DNA of 64,000 nt from Nonlabens arenilitoris (lineage in GTDB: Bacteria; Bacteroidota; Bacteroidia; Flavobacteriales; Flavobacteriaceae): the NCBI RefSeq assembly GCF_002954765.1, contig NZ_MTPW01000001.1:1997501-2061500 (forward strand), read 5' to 3'. The position numbers were made by a program, and so were the translations under genes. Position 1 is the stretch's first letter; every line of letters starts with the position of its first letter. The notes below the pieces were generated by a model. That model had not been told where the DNA came from. It did not search any database and saw only the letters and a program-made list of their open reading frames with translations. Positions 29,107-37,432 of the stretch are shown in pieces.

Positions 29107-30126
29107 CTATCCTCTACGGCCGCTAGATCTTGTTCCGCTTGAAGATCTTCCGGAAGAACTGCTAGATGATCGTGTAGAGCTTGAGGAGCTTCTAGAGCTA
29201 GAACTAGAACGACCCATTGTAGTTGTTCTAGAAGAACGACTAGAGGAGTTGTTTCTTGCGGTTGTATTTCTTGATCTAGTTGAACTGCGTCTAGAGACAC
29301 CTGTACTATTTCTACTAGTGCTACGAGAGTTAGTTGCCGTAGTTGATCGTCCTCGACTAACGCCGTTAGTGCCTCTACCTACATTGCGTCTCGTTGTATT
29401 TCTATTGTTTACAGAAGTAGTTCCTCTTGAATATCTAGATGAATTTCCAACCGCATTTCTACTGTAGTAATTTCTATTTCCATTTACAAATGCGTAATTG
29501 TTTCTATTGTAGTAATTTCCCCAGCGATTTCCCCAAGCGAAACCATTATTGTAACCCCAATAATTCCATCCGAATCCGCCGCCCCATCCAAAGCCTTGAT
29601 TCCAGCCCCAGTTGTTCCAACCATATCCACCATACCATGGGTTTCCCCATCCAAAGCCTTGATTCCAGCCCCAATTGTTCCAACGGTATCCACCATACCA
29701 TGGGTTTCCCCATCCGAATCCTCTATTCCAACCCCAATTGTTCAAGCCGTTATCGTAATAATTAATTACGACAGAATTTGGGTTTTCTCCAAAACCACTT
29801 TCTCCACCGCCATAATTTGAAGTGTAATCTGGATTAGATTGATTATAACTTTGAGATGAGTAATTGTCAACATCAGTAAATACACTGTCCTGACCAAAAT
29901 TTCCGCCGTATTGTTGCGCTTTTTCAGCAAATAAATTTTTATAGTAAGAGCCACTATTCTCTTCGTAACTTACTTCCTCAACTAATTCTTCTTCATTACT
30001 ATCGCCATAAATCCCATCATTATAAGAGACCGCATCAAATGATCCACATGAGGTTAAGGTAATCATCAATGCTAGTAGTGCATATATGCTTGGTGAATTT
30101 GGAATTTTTAAAGTAGATGTTCTCAT
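29107..30126 (-). CDS. Gly/Trp-repeat lipoprotein with Ser/Arg-rich tail
   Basis: A 339-residue lipoprotein of unknown function with three composition zones. Residues 1-27 are a lipoprotein signal (LTSC, Cys27). Residues 28-125 are acidic and Tyr/Asn-rich. Residues 129-191 are three 21-residue repeats starting NNWGWN and carrying GFGWGNPWYGGY in the first two. The C-terminal 110 residues are almost wholly Ser, Arg, Thr, Asn and Gly and so strongly basic. The layout suggests a disordered, sticky surface or periplasmic protein; this is inference. It lies just upstream of the FadL-like porin. Confidence 0.8.
   Translation of the reverse strand: MRTSTLKIPNSPSIYALLALMITLTSCGSFDAVSYNDGIYGDSNEEELVEEVSYEENSGSYYKNLFAEKAQQYGGNFGQDSVFTDVDNYSSQSYNQSNPDYTSNYGGGESGFGENPNSVVINYYDNGLNNWGWNRGFGWGNPWYGGYRWNNWGWNQGFGWGNPWYGGYGWNNWGWNQGFGWGGGFGWNYWGYNNGFAWGNRWGNYYNRNNYAFVNGNRNYYSRNAVGNSSRYSRGTTSVNNRNTTRRNVGRGTNGVSRGRSTTATNSRSTSRNSTGVSRRSSTRSRNTTARNNSSSRSSRTTTMGRSSSSSRSSSSSTRSSSSSSGRSSSGTRSSGRRG
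29554..29742 (-). repeat. Three 63-bp coding repeats (Gly/Trp)
   Basis: Tandem direct repeats coding for 21-residue NNWGWN... units. The first two are nearly identical at the DNA level; the third diverges in its second half. Confidence 0.85.
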
Positions 30127-30235
30127 AGCGTAATAATTTATGATGATAGTATAAAAATAAGTAGTTTTGAGGGCTAAATAAACCTTTTAACAAAACTTAA
30201 TAATATTCATCAAGTTTTGTGCCAAAATAATATAC

Positions 30236-31714
30236 ATGGGAAAGAACTTAACCAGTAGAAGTGAAGACTATTCAAAATGGTATAATGAGCTAGTTGTCAA
30301 AGCCGATCTAGCGGAAAACAGTGCGGTTAGAGGATGTATGGTTATCAAGCCATATGGTTATGCTATATGGGAGAAGATGCAGGCAGAATTAGATCGAATG
30401 TTTAAGGAGACAGGTCATCAAAATGCTTATTTTCCACTTTTCGTTCCTAAAAGTCTTTTTGAGGCTGAAGAGAAAAATGCTGAAGGCTTTGCTAAGGAAT
30501 GCGCCGTTGTTACTCATTATCGATTACAGAATGATCCAGATAATCCTGGAAAGTTAAGGGTAGATCCTGAAGCTAAACTTGAAGAGGAATTAGTTGTTAG
30601 GCCTACTAGTGAGGCAATAATTTGGAATACCTATAAAGGTTGGATTCAGTCCTATAGAGATTTACCATTATTAATTAATCAATGGGCAAATGTCGTTAGA
30701 TGGGAGATGCGTACTAGATTATTCTTGCGTACAGCTGAGTTTTTATGGCAAGAAGGTCATACAGCTCATTCAACTAAAAAAGAGGCAATAGCTGAGGCAG
30801 AACAAATGAATGATATCTATGCCGAATTTGCTCAAAATTTTATGGCTATACCTGTGGTTAAAGGACTAAAGACGGAAAGTGAACGTTTTGCGGGTGCAGA
30901 TGAAACGTATTGTATTGAAGCTTTAATGCAAGATGGGAAAGCGCTACAAGCAGGGACTTCACATTTCTTAGGACAGAATTTTGCTAAGGCTTTTGATGTG
31001 AAATTCACATCAAAAGAAGGAAAACAAGAGTATGTGTGGGCAACGTCATGGGGTGTTTCTACTCGTCTAATGGGTGCTTTAATAATGACTCATAGTGATG
31101 ATAAAGGTTTAGTACTACCACCAAACCTAGCGCCTAATCAGGTGGTGATTGTGCCTATTTTTAAAACAGAGGATCAATTTGATGAAATTACTAACGTGGT
31201 TACTCCATTAATGAAAACTTTACGATCAAAAGGTGTAACTGTTAAATATGACAAAAGAGATACGTTAAGGCCAGGTGCTAAATTTGCTCAACACGAGTTA
31301 CAAGGTGTGCCATTAAGAATTGCTATAGGAGCTAGGGATCTTGAGAATGGTACAGTTGAATTAGCTAGACGAGATACATTAACTAAAGAGATAGCTACCT
31401 TAGAAGGGATAGAAGATAAAGTGGTGGCTTTATTAAAAGAAATACAGTCATCATTATATGATAGAGCATTGGAATATAAAAACACTCATACAACAAAAGT
31501 AGACACGTTTGAGGAGTTCAAAAATGTACTTGAAACAAAAGGTGGATTTGTTTCTGCGCATTGGGATGGTACAATTGAGACAGAAGATAAAATAAAAGAG
31601 ATTACTAAAGCTACAATTAGATGTGTGCCTTTAGATTCTGAAAATGAGGAAGGTAAGTGTGTTTTTACGGGAAATATATCTTTAAAAAGAGTGTTATTTG
31701 CTAAGGCTTATTAA
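30236..31714 (+). CDS. proS: Prolyl-tRNA synthetase (archaeal/eukaryote-like type)
   Basis: A 492-residue class II synthetase that charges tRNA-Pro. It lacks the bacterial editing insertion and has the short ProS type 3 layout: motif 1 around [10 protein letters not shown], motif 2 around [20 protein letters not shown] and motif 3 in [14 protein letters not shown]. An HGTP-type anticodon-binding domain follows, then a C-terminal domain ending RVLFAKAY. This type is normal in Bacteroidota. tRNA-Glu and rpsT follow on the same strand, but tRNA-Glu has its own promoter. Confidence 0.95.
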   Translation: MGKNLTSRSEDYSKWYNELVVKADLAENSAVRGCMVIKPYGYAIWEKMQAELDRMFKETGHQNAYFPLFVPKSLFEAEEKNAEGFAKECAVVTHYRLQNDPDNPGKLRVDPEAKLEEELVVRPTSEAIIWNTYKGWIQSYRDLPLLINQWANVVRWEMRTRLFLRTAEFLWQEGHTAHSTKKEAIAEAEQMNDIYAEFAQNFMAIPVVKGLKTESERFAGADETYCIEALMQDGKALQAGTSHFLGQNFAKAFDVKFTSKEGKQEYVWATSWGVSTRLMGALIMTHSDDKGLVLPPNLAPNQVVIVPIFKTEDQFDEITNVVTPLMKTLRSKGVTVKYDKRDTLRPGAKFAQHELQGVPLRIAIGARDLENGTVELARRDTLTKEIATLEGIEDKVVALLKEIQSSLYDRALEYKNTHTTKVDTFEEFKNVLETKGGFVSAHWDGTIETEDKIKEITKATIRCVPLDSENEEGKCVFTGNISLKRVLFAKAY

Positions 31715-31741
31715 TTTTTTTAAAAAAAGTTGCCTCTGATG

Positions 31742-31772
31742 TTTGTGTGATTGAAAAAAGTGTTTATTTTTG
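31742..31772 (+). promoter_or_regulatory. Promoter of tRNA-Glu
   Basis: The clearest Bacteroidota sigma-A promoter in the window: TTTG at 31742-31745, a 19-base spacer and TATTTTTG at 31765-31772. The mature tRNA starts 28 bases further on. Confidence 0.75.
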
Positions 31773-31799
31773 CATCCGCTAAACGAGCAAAACATTAAT

Positions 31800-31871
31800 G
31801 GCCCGTTCGTCTATCGGCTAGGACGCATGGTTTTCATCCATGTAAGAGGGGTTCGATTCCCCTACGGGCTA
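31800..31871 (+). tRNA. tRNA-Glu (UUC)
   Basis: A full 72-base cloverleaf: acceptor GGCCCGT / ACGGGCT with a G-U end pair, D stem GTCT / GGAC, anticodon stem CATGG / CCATG with loop TTTTCAT (anticodon TTC), and T stem AGGGG / CCCCT with loop TTCGATT. The discriminator is A. CCA is not encoded. It lies between proS and rpsT. Confidence 0.95.
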
Positions 31872-31909
31872 CAACAAATTAGGTTTTAATAAACCACATT
31901 TAAAAGTAT

Positions 31910-32161
31910 ATGGCAAATCATAAAAGTGCTTTAAAGAGAATTAGAAGAAACGAAGTGGCTCGACTTAGAAATAAGTATCAGCACAAAACAACTCGTAATG
32001 CAATTAAAAAATTACGTGAGACTGAGGATAAGTCTGAAGCTCAAAAACTTTATGTAGAAGTTACTTCTATGGTTGATAAACTTGCAAAGCGCAATATCAT
32101 TCATGATAATAAGGCTTCTAATATTAAGTCTAAGCTTGCAAAGTTTGTTAATGCTCTATAG
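31910..32161 (+). CDS. rpsT: Ribosomal protein S20
   Basis: An 83-residue, highly basic 30S protein that binds the 16S rRNA 5' domain. It starts [21 protein letters not shown] and ends with the helical [21 protein letters not shown] core, both typical. It starts 38 bases after tRNA-Glu, so the two may share a transcript. A terminator follows. Confidence 0.96.
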   Translation: MANHKSALKRIRRNEVARLRNKYQHKTTRNAIKKLRETEDKSEAQKLYVEVTSMVDKLAKRNIIHDNKASNIKSKLAKFVNAL

Positions 32162-32183
32162 TATTTAATTCTTTAAGAAATTT

Positions 32184-32213
32184 AAAGCCTTTCATTCATG
32201 AAAGGCTTTTTTT
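32184..32213 (+). terminator. Terminator after rpsT
   Basis: AAAGCCTTTCAT / ATGAAAGGCTTT type stem followed by a T tract, 22 bases after the stop. Confidence 0.88.
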
Positions 32214-32354
32214 ATGTTTAGTATTTTAAAAGGATAATAGAGTTGTGAATATTTGTCTTTTATAATATGATCTTTGTATTTGAGAGATGAAGAGCATAGT
32301 TGGTTTTGAATTTCTATCACCATATAGTTAAAGATCATTACACTGTTTAAATAA

Positions 32355-32389
32355 AATAAAGGCCTTTCTTGATAGAAAGACCTTTATTA
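32355..32389 (-). terminator. Terminator of the coiled-coil gene (minus strand)
   Basis: AATAAAGG/CCTTTATT outer stem and CTTTCT/AGAAAG inner stem with one mismatch; on the minus strand it is followed by T-rich sequence. It lies downstream of the gene at 32414-32998. Confidence 0.75.
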
Positions 32390-32413
32390 TGAAATAGCTA
32401 AGTTGATTAGTAA

Positions 32414-32998
32414 TTAATTGTTCCCTGAGTTTTTTTTGCGCTCATCCATTAATTGTCTACTTAATTGTTGCTCTTTTTCTAATGATCTGCGTTTATAACT
32501 TTCCAATTCTTCTTCAGCAAGCTTTAAATTCGTCTGAGAGACACTGGTGATTTCATTACTGCTGCGATATTTAAAAATAAAAATTAGCAGCGCTAGTAAT
32601 AGTATTCCAATTATAGACCATAAAATTAAATTGTAAGTGACTTTGTCTAGCATAATACCGAATAGGGAAATAGAATTCTTTTCTTGATCTATTTCTTTTA
32701 AAGCGGTATTTTTCAGAGCAATTTGCTCTTCTAGAGTAACTGTGTTTTTGTCTTTAAGGATAATCTGTTGTTCTAAAATATCTATTGAGTCTTTAAGTCC
32801 ATCAATACGAGCAACAGTTTCTTTTTTCAATTCTTGAAGCTTGCTTTGCTTTATTACCTTAAAATCTTGATAACGATTTGCTTCATCAATTGTTTGTTCA
32901 AATTTGGCTTTGATGGTGCTGTCCTGCACAGGTTGGTTTTCTTGCGAAAAGGCGTTGACACACAGTAGCGAGCTGAGTATAAGTAATTTATGTTTCAA
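32414..32998 (-). CDS. Coiled-coil membrane protein of unknown function
   Basis: A 194-residue protein: signal peptide (MKHKLLILSSLLCVNAFSQ), a long coiled coil (about residues 25-115), one membrane helix (about 124-144, LILWSIIGILLLALLIFIF) and a second charged coiled coil (about 155-194) that ends in a basic KKNSGNN tail. Similar Bacteroidota proteins are sometimes misnamed tRNA methyltransferase; no catalytic motif is present here. It may link periplasm and cytoplasm, which is inference. The gene has its own terminator. Confidence 0.8.
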   Translation of the reverse strand: MKHKLLILSSLLCVNAFSQENQPVQDSTIKAKFEQTIDEANRYQDFKVIKQSKLQELKKETVARIDGLKDSIDILEQQIILKDKNTVTLEEQIALKNTALKEIDQEKNSISLFGIMLDKVTYNLILWSIIGILLLALLIFIFKYRSSNEITSVSQTNLKLAEEELESYKRRSLEKEQQLSRQLMDERKKNSGNN

Positions 32999-33112
32999 AG
33001 TTTGAGTTTTTAGGGTAAAATGCCTTTAAAAATAGTGATAATTTATTTTTAATATCTATTTGTTAACTCAAATTGATGGTGCTTTTTGTGGTCCATTGTA
33101 GTAAGAGCAAAA

Positions 33113-33142
33113 AAAAGAGCTTATAATGAAATAAGCTCTTTT
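33113..33142 (-). terminator. Terminator of rho (minus strand)
   Basis: A 12-bp perfect stem (AAAAGAGCTTAT / ATAAGCTCTTTT) with a 6-base loop. Read on the minus strand it has a T tract on the 3' side and lies 21 bases after the rho stop. Confidence 0.88.
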
Positions 33143-33162
33143 AGAATTAATTAGTTAAATTC

Positions 33163-34866
33163 TTAACTATTCATCGTTGCAATGAATTCTTCGTTATTAC
33201 GAGTTTGTTTCATTCTTTGAGATATAAACTCCATAGCCTCTACTGCATTCATATCTGCTAGATACTTTCTCAATATCCACATGTGTTTAATAGCTTGTTC
33301 GTCTAATAACAGGTCGTCACGCCTTGTAGATGAAGATGTTAAGTCAATCGCTGGGAAGATACGTCTGTTGGAAATATTACGATCTAACTGTAATTCCATA
33401 TTACCAGTTCCTTTAAATTCTTCAAAGATTACCTCATCCATTTTAGATCCAGTTTCAGTAAGTGCGGTAGCAATAATGGTTAAGGATCCACCGCCTTCAA
33501 TATTACGTGCTGCACCAAAGAAACGTTTAGGCTTATGTAACGCATTTGCATCCACACCACCTGATAGTACTTTACCACTAGCTGGTTGTACAGTGTTATA
33601 AGCTCTTGCAAGACGGGTAATAGAATCCAGTAAAATAACTACGTCATGTCCACACTCTACCATGCGCTTTGCTTTTTCCAAGACGATATTGGCCACTTTA
33701 ACATGGTCATGTGCTTCTTTATCAAAAGTCGATGCAATTACTTCACCGTCTACATTACGTTGCATATCGGTTACTTCCTCTGGACGTTCATCAATTAATA
33801 AAACAAGTTGATATACTTCTGGGTTATTTGCAGCAATGGCATTAGCGATGTCTTTTAATAACATCGTTTTTCCTGTTTTAGGTTGTGCTACAATCATTCC
33901 ACGTTGACCTTTACCGATAGGGGCAAAAAGATCCATTATGCGAGTAGAGAGTGAGGATTGACGATCTGCAATATTAAATTTCTCATCTGGAAATAAAGGA
34001 GTCAAATGTTCAAAAGAAACTCTATCTCTAACTACACTAGGATCTAGTCCGTTAATCTTGATGATTTTGATAAGAGGAAAATATTTTTCTCCTTCTTTAG
34101 GTGGTCGCACCATTCCTAGTACCGTATCACCGGTTTTAAGTCCGAAAAGGCGCACCTGTGACTGCGAGACATAAATATCATCTGGTGATGCTAGGTAATT
34201 ATAATCGCTGCTGCGCAAGAACCCATACCCATCTGGCATCATGTCTAGACATCCTTCACTTTCAATGATTCCATCAAACTCAAAGTCGGGATCGCGATAG
34301 CGATTACGGGTGTCTTTATTCCCTTTAGGTACGTTGTTTTGGTTATTGTTGCGCTGATTTTTATTACGGTTATTGCGATCATTTCTATCGTTACGATCAT
34401 TATTTTGATCATTACGTTTATCGTTTTTATCGCTTTGTGCGTTTTTAATCTTTTTGTCATTTGAGCGGTCTGATTTCTCGTTACGATTATCATTCTGCTT
34501 TGTACGTGGTGTTCTAGGCTCTTTTTTAGGGGCTACCTCTTTTTTCTCTGAATCTTCTTTTTTAGAAGTTGTAGCGGTTTCTTTTACTTCTTCTTTCTTA
34601 GCAGCCGCTTTTCTAGGTCTAGGGTTAGGCTTGCGTTGTTGTTTAGGAGCTTCTTTTTTCTCTGATGTAGGTGCTTTGTCTGATGCAGTAGGTGTTGTCA
34701 CTACATCTAGTTTTTTTACTACATCTGGATTTGCGGCTTGCAGATCTAGAATTTTGTATACTAGGTCTAATTTTCTGAGCTGCTTGTATTTAGGTACGTT
34801 AAGTCCTTTAGCTATTTCCTGTAATTCAGGTAGCTTTTTTGATTTTAAATCAGCGATTTGAAACAT
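33163..34866 (-). CDS. rho: Transcription termination factor Rho with disordered insertion
   Basis: Rho is a hexameric RNA helicase that ends transcription. This 567-residue form has the Rho_N helices (residues 1-48), then a long low-complexity insertion (about 55-195) rich in Lys, Glu, Asn, Arg and Asp ([20 protein letters not shown]), then the RNA-binding cold-shock domain ([17 protein letters not shown]) and the ATPase core (Walker A QPKTGKTM, Walker [18 protein letters not shown]-loop [10 protein letters not shown]). Such insertions are typical of Bacteroidota Rho, and in Bacteroides this region is reported to drive condensate formation. A divergent DUF4293 gene lies upstream. Confidence 0.96.
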   Translation of the reverse strand: MFQIADLKSKKLPELQEIAKGLNVPKYKQLRKLDLVYKILDLQAANPDVVKKLDVVTTPTASDKAPTSEKKEAPKQQRKPNPRPRKAAAKKEEVKETATTSKKEDSEKKEVAPKKEPRTPRTKQNDNRNEKSDRSNDKKIKNAQSDKNDKRNDQNNDRNDRNDRNNRNKNQRNNNQNNVPKGNKDTRNRYRDPDFEFDGIIESEGCLDMMPDGYGFLRSSDYNYLASPDDIYVSQSQVRLFGLKTGDTVLGMVRPPKEGEKYFPLIKIIKINGLDPSVVRDRVSFEHLTPLFPDEKFNIADRQSSLSTRIMDLFAPIGKGQRGMIVAQPKTGKTMLLKDIANAIAANNPEVYQLVLLIDERPEEVTDMQRNVDGEVIASTFDKEAHDHVKVANIVLEKAKRMVECGHDVVILLDSITRLARAYNTVQPASGKVLSGGVDANALHKPKRFFGAARNIEGGGSLTIIATALTETGSKMDEVIFEEFKGTGNMELQLDRNISNRRIFPAIDLTSSSTRRDDLLLDEQAIKHMWILRKYLADMNAVEAMEFISQRMKQTRNNEEFIATMNS

Positions 34867-35023
34867 AAATTATAATGTGTGAGATATATCATTCTATAGA
34901 TAAACCGAAAGAATAAGAAATTATTTAGGGGTTAGTTAACCTAGTAAGAGATGGTTAACTGTTCGGTATTACAATAATACATATAAATATTAATATGAGC
35001 TATGCTTTTTTAAGGATATATAT

Positions 35024-35031
35024 TATTTTTG
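35024..35031 (+). promoter_or_regulatory. Putative -7 box of the DUF4293 gene
   Basis: TATTTTTG, 38 bases before the ATG at 35070. Confidence 0.45.
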
Positions 35032-35069
35032 GCATCAGTTAAGTAAAGTGAATAGCCTACTTTAAATTT

Positions 35070-35480
35070 ATGATTCAACGTATTCAAACTATATATTTAT
35101 TAATTGCCGCAGCTATTTCTGGTGGTCTTATATTTATAGTAAGTTTATGGATAGATGGAGAAGGTAATGAAGTAGTGGCAATGGATGAGTCCAGTTATTT
35201 TGGTGCTTTTGTTGCTAGTGCATTATTATCATTAGTAGCTATTTTTATTTATAATAACAGAAAGTTACAAACGGTAATCAACCGTCTTAATATTTTATTG
35301 AACCTTATTTTGCTAGGAGTTTTCGTTTATCGATCGCTAACTATGTCTGGAGAAACGGCGGTTTCTGAGAAAGGCATTGGGATGCTTTTACCTATCATAT
35401 CTATCGTTTTTTTAGTTCTGGCTAACAGAGCTATTCGTAGGGATGAGCAACTCGTAAAATCTGCAGATCGTTTTCGTTAA
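35070..35480 (+). CDS. DUF4293 family membrane protein
   Basis: A 136-residue integral membrane protein with four hydrophobic segments (about 8-28, 44-60, 70-88, 104-120). The start MIQRIQTIYLLIA is the usual opening of DUF4293 proteins. From memory the gene is a frequent divergent neighbour of rho in Flavobacteriia, as here. Its function is unknown. A terminator and a palindrome copy follow. Confidence 0.9.
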   Translation: MIQRIQTIYLLIAAAISGGLIFIVSLWIDGEGNEVVAMDESSYFGAFVASALLSLVAIFIYNNRKLQTVINRLNILLNLILLGVFVYRSLTMSGETAVSEKGIGMLLPIISIVFLVLANRAIRRDEQLVKSADRFR

Positions 35481-35505
35481 ACACTGTATCTTAGTTTATT
35501 TAGTG

Positions 35506-35538
35506 AAAAACCTGCGAGGCGCCACCTTGCAGGTTTTT
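35506..35538 (+). terminator. Terminator after the DUF4293 gene
   Basis: AAAAACCTGC / GCAGGTTTTT stem with a GC-rich loop region; T-rich on the 3' side. Confidence 0.85.
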
Positions 35539-35544
35539 GTTTTT

Positions 35545-35562
35545 ACGCTTTCGCGAAAGCGT
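35545..35562. repeat. ACGCTTTCGCGAAAGCGT palindrome, copy 6
   Basis: Perfect 18-bp dyad located between a terminator and the 3' end of the convergent phosphodiesterase gene. Confidence 0.95.
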
Positions 35563-35589
35563 TATTGTTAAGTCCATTAAGTCTACTTT

Positions 35590-36078
35590 CTAGCGATCCT
35601 TCTCAATTAATTCTAGATTTGAAATCTTGCCTTCATTGATTTCAAACCTTAACATTGTGCGTTTTTTATGAAAACCGTGCATGCCTATGGCGCCTGGATT
35701 CATGTGAAGACAATTGATTTTTTTATCGTTGACTACTTTAAGAATATGTGAGTGACCGCAAATAAAAATATCTGGTGGATTGTTAAATATTTCTGGTTTA
35801 ACTCGTTGATTGTACCTGCCGGGATAACCGCCTATGTGTGTTATCCATATATCCATCCCTTCACATATAAAACGATTGTTTTCTGGAAATTGCATTCTTG
35901 CTTTATCATCGTCAATATTACCCCACACGGCACGTAGTGGCTTGATAGCAGCTATTTGGTCAGTGACCTTTAAATCTCCTATATCGCCAGCATGCCATAC
36001 TTCATCGGCTTGATGAATATACTTAATGATAAAGTTATCGATATGACTATGTGTGTCTGAAAGTAATAGAATTTTCAT
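35590..36078 (-). CDS. YfcE/MJ0936-type metallophosphodiesterase
   Basis: A 162-residue calcineurin-like enzyme. Metal ligands are in LSDTHSH (Asp8, His10), HAGDIGD, GNID, THIGG and CGHSHI, the full set for a two-metal site. The family hydrolyses phosphodiesters in vitro; the natural substrate here is unknown. GNID replaces the more common GNCD. A -7 box lies four bases before the ATG. The divergent truA gene begins 135 bases away. Confidence 0.92.
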   Translation of the reverse strand: MKILLLSDTHSHIDNFIIKYIHQADEVWHAGDIGDLKVTDQIAAIKPLRAVWGNIDDDKARMQFPENNRFICEGMDIWITHIGGYPGRYNQRVKPEIFNNPPDIFICGHSHILKVVNDKKINCLHMNPGAIGMHGFHKKRTMLRFEINEGKISNLELIEKDR

Positions 36079-36082
36079 AGTT

Positions 36083-36090
36083 CAAAGATA
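36083..36090 (-). promoter_or_regulatory. Putative -7 box of the phosphodiesterase gene
   Basis: TATCTTTG on the minus strand, four bases before the ATG, predicting a leaderless transcript. Confidence 0.5.
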
Positions 36091-36200
36091 GTAAGTGATC
36101 GTTGATAGATGGTATTTAAAATGGGTGTTAAGTGTTGTTATTGAAGCATTGATTAATTGTTCTCTTGTTAAATCAGGTTTATAATCCCACTATATCCACT

Positions 36201-36208
36201 TATCTTTG
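36201..36208 (+). promoter_or_regulatory. Putative promoter of truA
   Basis: TATCTTTG at 36201-36208 with a weak TTTA at 36178-36181 (19-base spacer). It ends five bases before the ATG at 36214. Confidence 0.5.
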
Positions 36209-36213
36209 TATTG

Positions 36214-36969
36214 ATGCTAGAGAAGAGACGTTATTTTATAGAGTTGGCCTATGATGGAACAGCTTATCATGGGTGGCAACGACAGCCACAAAGTATATCT
36301 GTGCAAGAAGTTCTAGAAGATGGATTGTGTAAAATGCTAAGGGATAAAATTATTATCCAAGGAGCTGGTAGGACTGATGCTGGTGTGCATGCAGCTTTTA
36401 TGGTAGCTCATTTTGATTATGCAGGAGAAATAGATTTAGAACATTTAGTATATAGATTGAATAGATGGTTGCCCGGCGATATTGCAGTTTATGAGGTAAA
36501 GCCCGTGGTAGAAAATGCGCATGCGCGATTCCATGCTTATAAAAGGTCTTATGAATATCATTTTTTACTGAGACCGGATCCATTTCAAGTCATGCAGGCT
36601 TATGTTCTCTTTAGAAAACCAGACTTTAAATTAATGCAGGAAGCGGCAGCTATATTACCAGAATACAAAGATTTTGAATGTTTTTCAAGATCTAATACTG
36701 ATGTGAAAACATATATATGTGACCTATCTGAGGCTTATTTTGAATTTAAGGAGCATAAAGTAATATTTCATATCACTGCTAATCGATTTTTGCGTAATAT
36801 GGTTAGGGCAGTAGTAGGAACATTACTAGATATAGGTTATGGTAAAAAAACCATAGATGACTTGCGAGATATCATTGCTTCAAAAAAACGTAGCAATGCG
36901 GGAGCAAGTGCTCCTGCAGGAGGATTATTTCTTACTAAAATTCATTATCCAGAGGAGTTATTTTTATGA
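36214..36969 (+). CDS. truA: tRNA pseudouridine(38-40) synthase TruA
   Basis: TruA makes pseudouridine in the anticodon arm of tRNAs. The 251-residue protein keeps the catalytic Asp55 in GAGRTDAGVHA, LAYDGTAYHGWQRQ near the N-terminus and FLRNMVRAVVGTL near the C-terminus. I start at the ATG at 36214 rather than the TTG directly before it. Its last 4 bases overlap the next gene (ATGA type), and an ABC exporter follows, forming a three-gene run. Confidence 0.95.
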   Translation: MLEKRRYFIELAYDGTAYHGWQRQPQSISVQEVLEDGLCKMLRDKIIIQGAGRTDAGVHAAFMVAHFDYAGEIDLEHLVYRLNRWLPGDIAVYEVKPVVENAHARFHAYKRSYEYHFLLRPDPFQVMQAYVLFRKPDFKLMQEAAAILPEYKDFECFSRSNTDVKTYICDLSEAYFEFKEHKVIFHITANRFLRNMVRAVVGTLLDIGYGKKTIDDLRDIIASKKRSNAGASAPAGGLFLTKIHYPEELFL

Positions 36970-37430
36970 AAAATGAAATTATCTTTCAAGAAAAACAACG
37001 ATTTAATCAATGGTGGTTGTGGCTTGTGATTACTGGTTTAGTGATTGTGATGATTTCTCAGTTTAATTGGGATCAAGACTTAATAAGTCAATTCACTATT
37101 GATAAAGTTATGCCAAGTGTTATCATAGGTCTTATTTTGGTTTTATTTTTAAGCCTTCAAATGATTACCATAATAACTGATGAAATCATATCTATACGAT
37201 ACTTTCCATTTATAAAGAAAGTGTTTAAATGGTCTGAATTATCAAATGCACAAGTGATAGATTATGGTTTTGTAGGTGGATGGGGAATACGGTTATGGAC
37301 TGTTTATGGTACTGTTTATAACGTTAAAGGTTCAAAAGGTCTACATGTTAAAATAGCTGGTAAGCAGTATGTTATCGGTACGCAAAAAGAAAAAGAATTG
37401 CAGTCTAAAATTGCACATTTATTAAAATAA
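36966..37430 (+). CDS. Membrane protein with PH-like domain
   Basis: A 154-residue protein with two membrane helices (about 17-33 and 48-68) followed by a soluble part (about 70-154) with a strand pattern (IISIRYFPFIKKVFKWSELS, HVKIAGKQYVIGTQKEKEL) like bacterial PH domains. Function unknown. It overlaps truA by 4 bases and ends 2 bases before the ABC transporter gene. Confidence 0.75.
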   Translation: MKNEIIFQEKQRFNQWWLWLVITGLVIVMISQFNWDQDLISQFTIDKVMPSVIIGLILVLFLSLQMITIITDEIISIRYFPFIKKVFKWSELSNAQVIDYGFVGGWGIRLWTVYGTVYNVKGSKGLHVKIAGKQYVIGTQKEKELQSKIAHLLK

Positions 37431-37432
37431 TT

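Noticed and set aside
29439..29954. Open frames on both strands over the Gly/Trp lipoprotein gene
   Set aside because: They are shadows caused by the repeated, biased codon use; only the minus-strand 339-codon frame has a signal peptide and a sensible composition.
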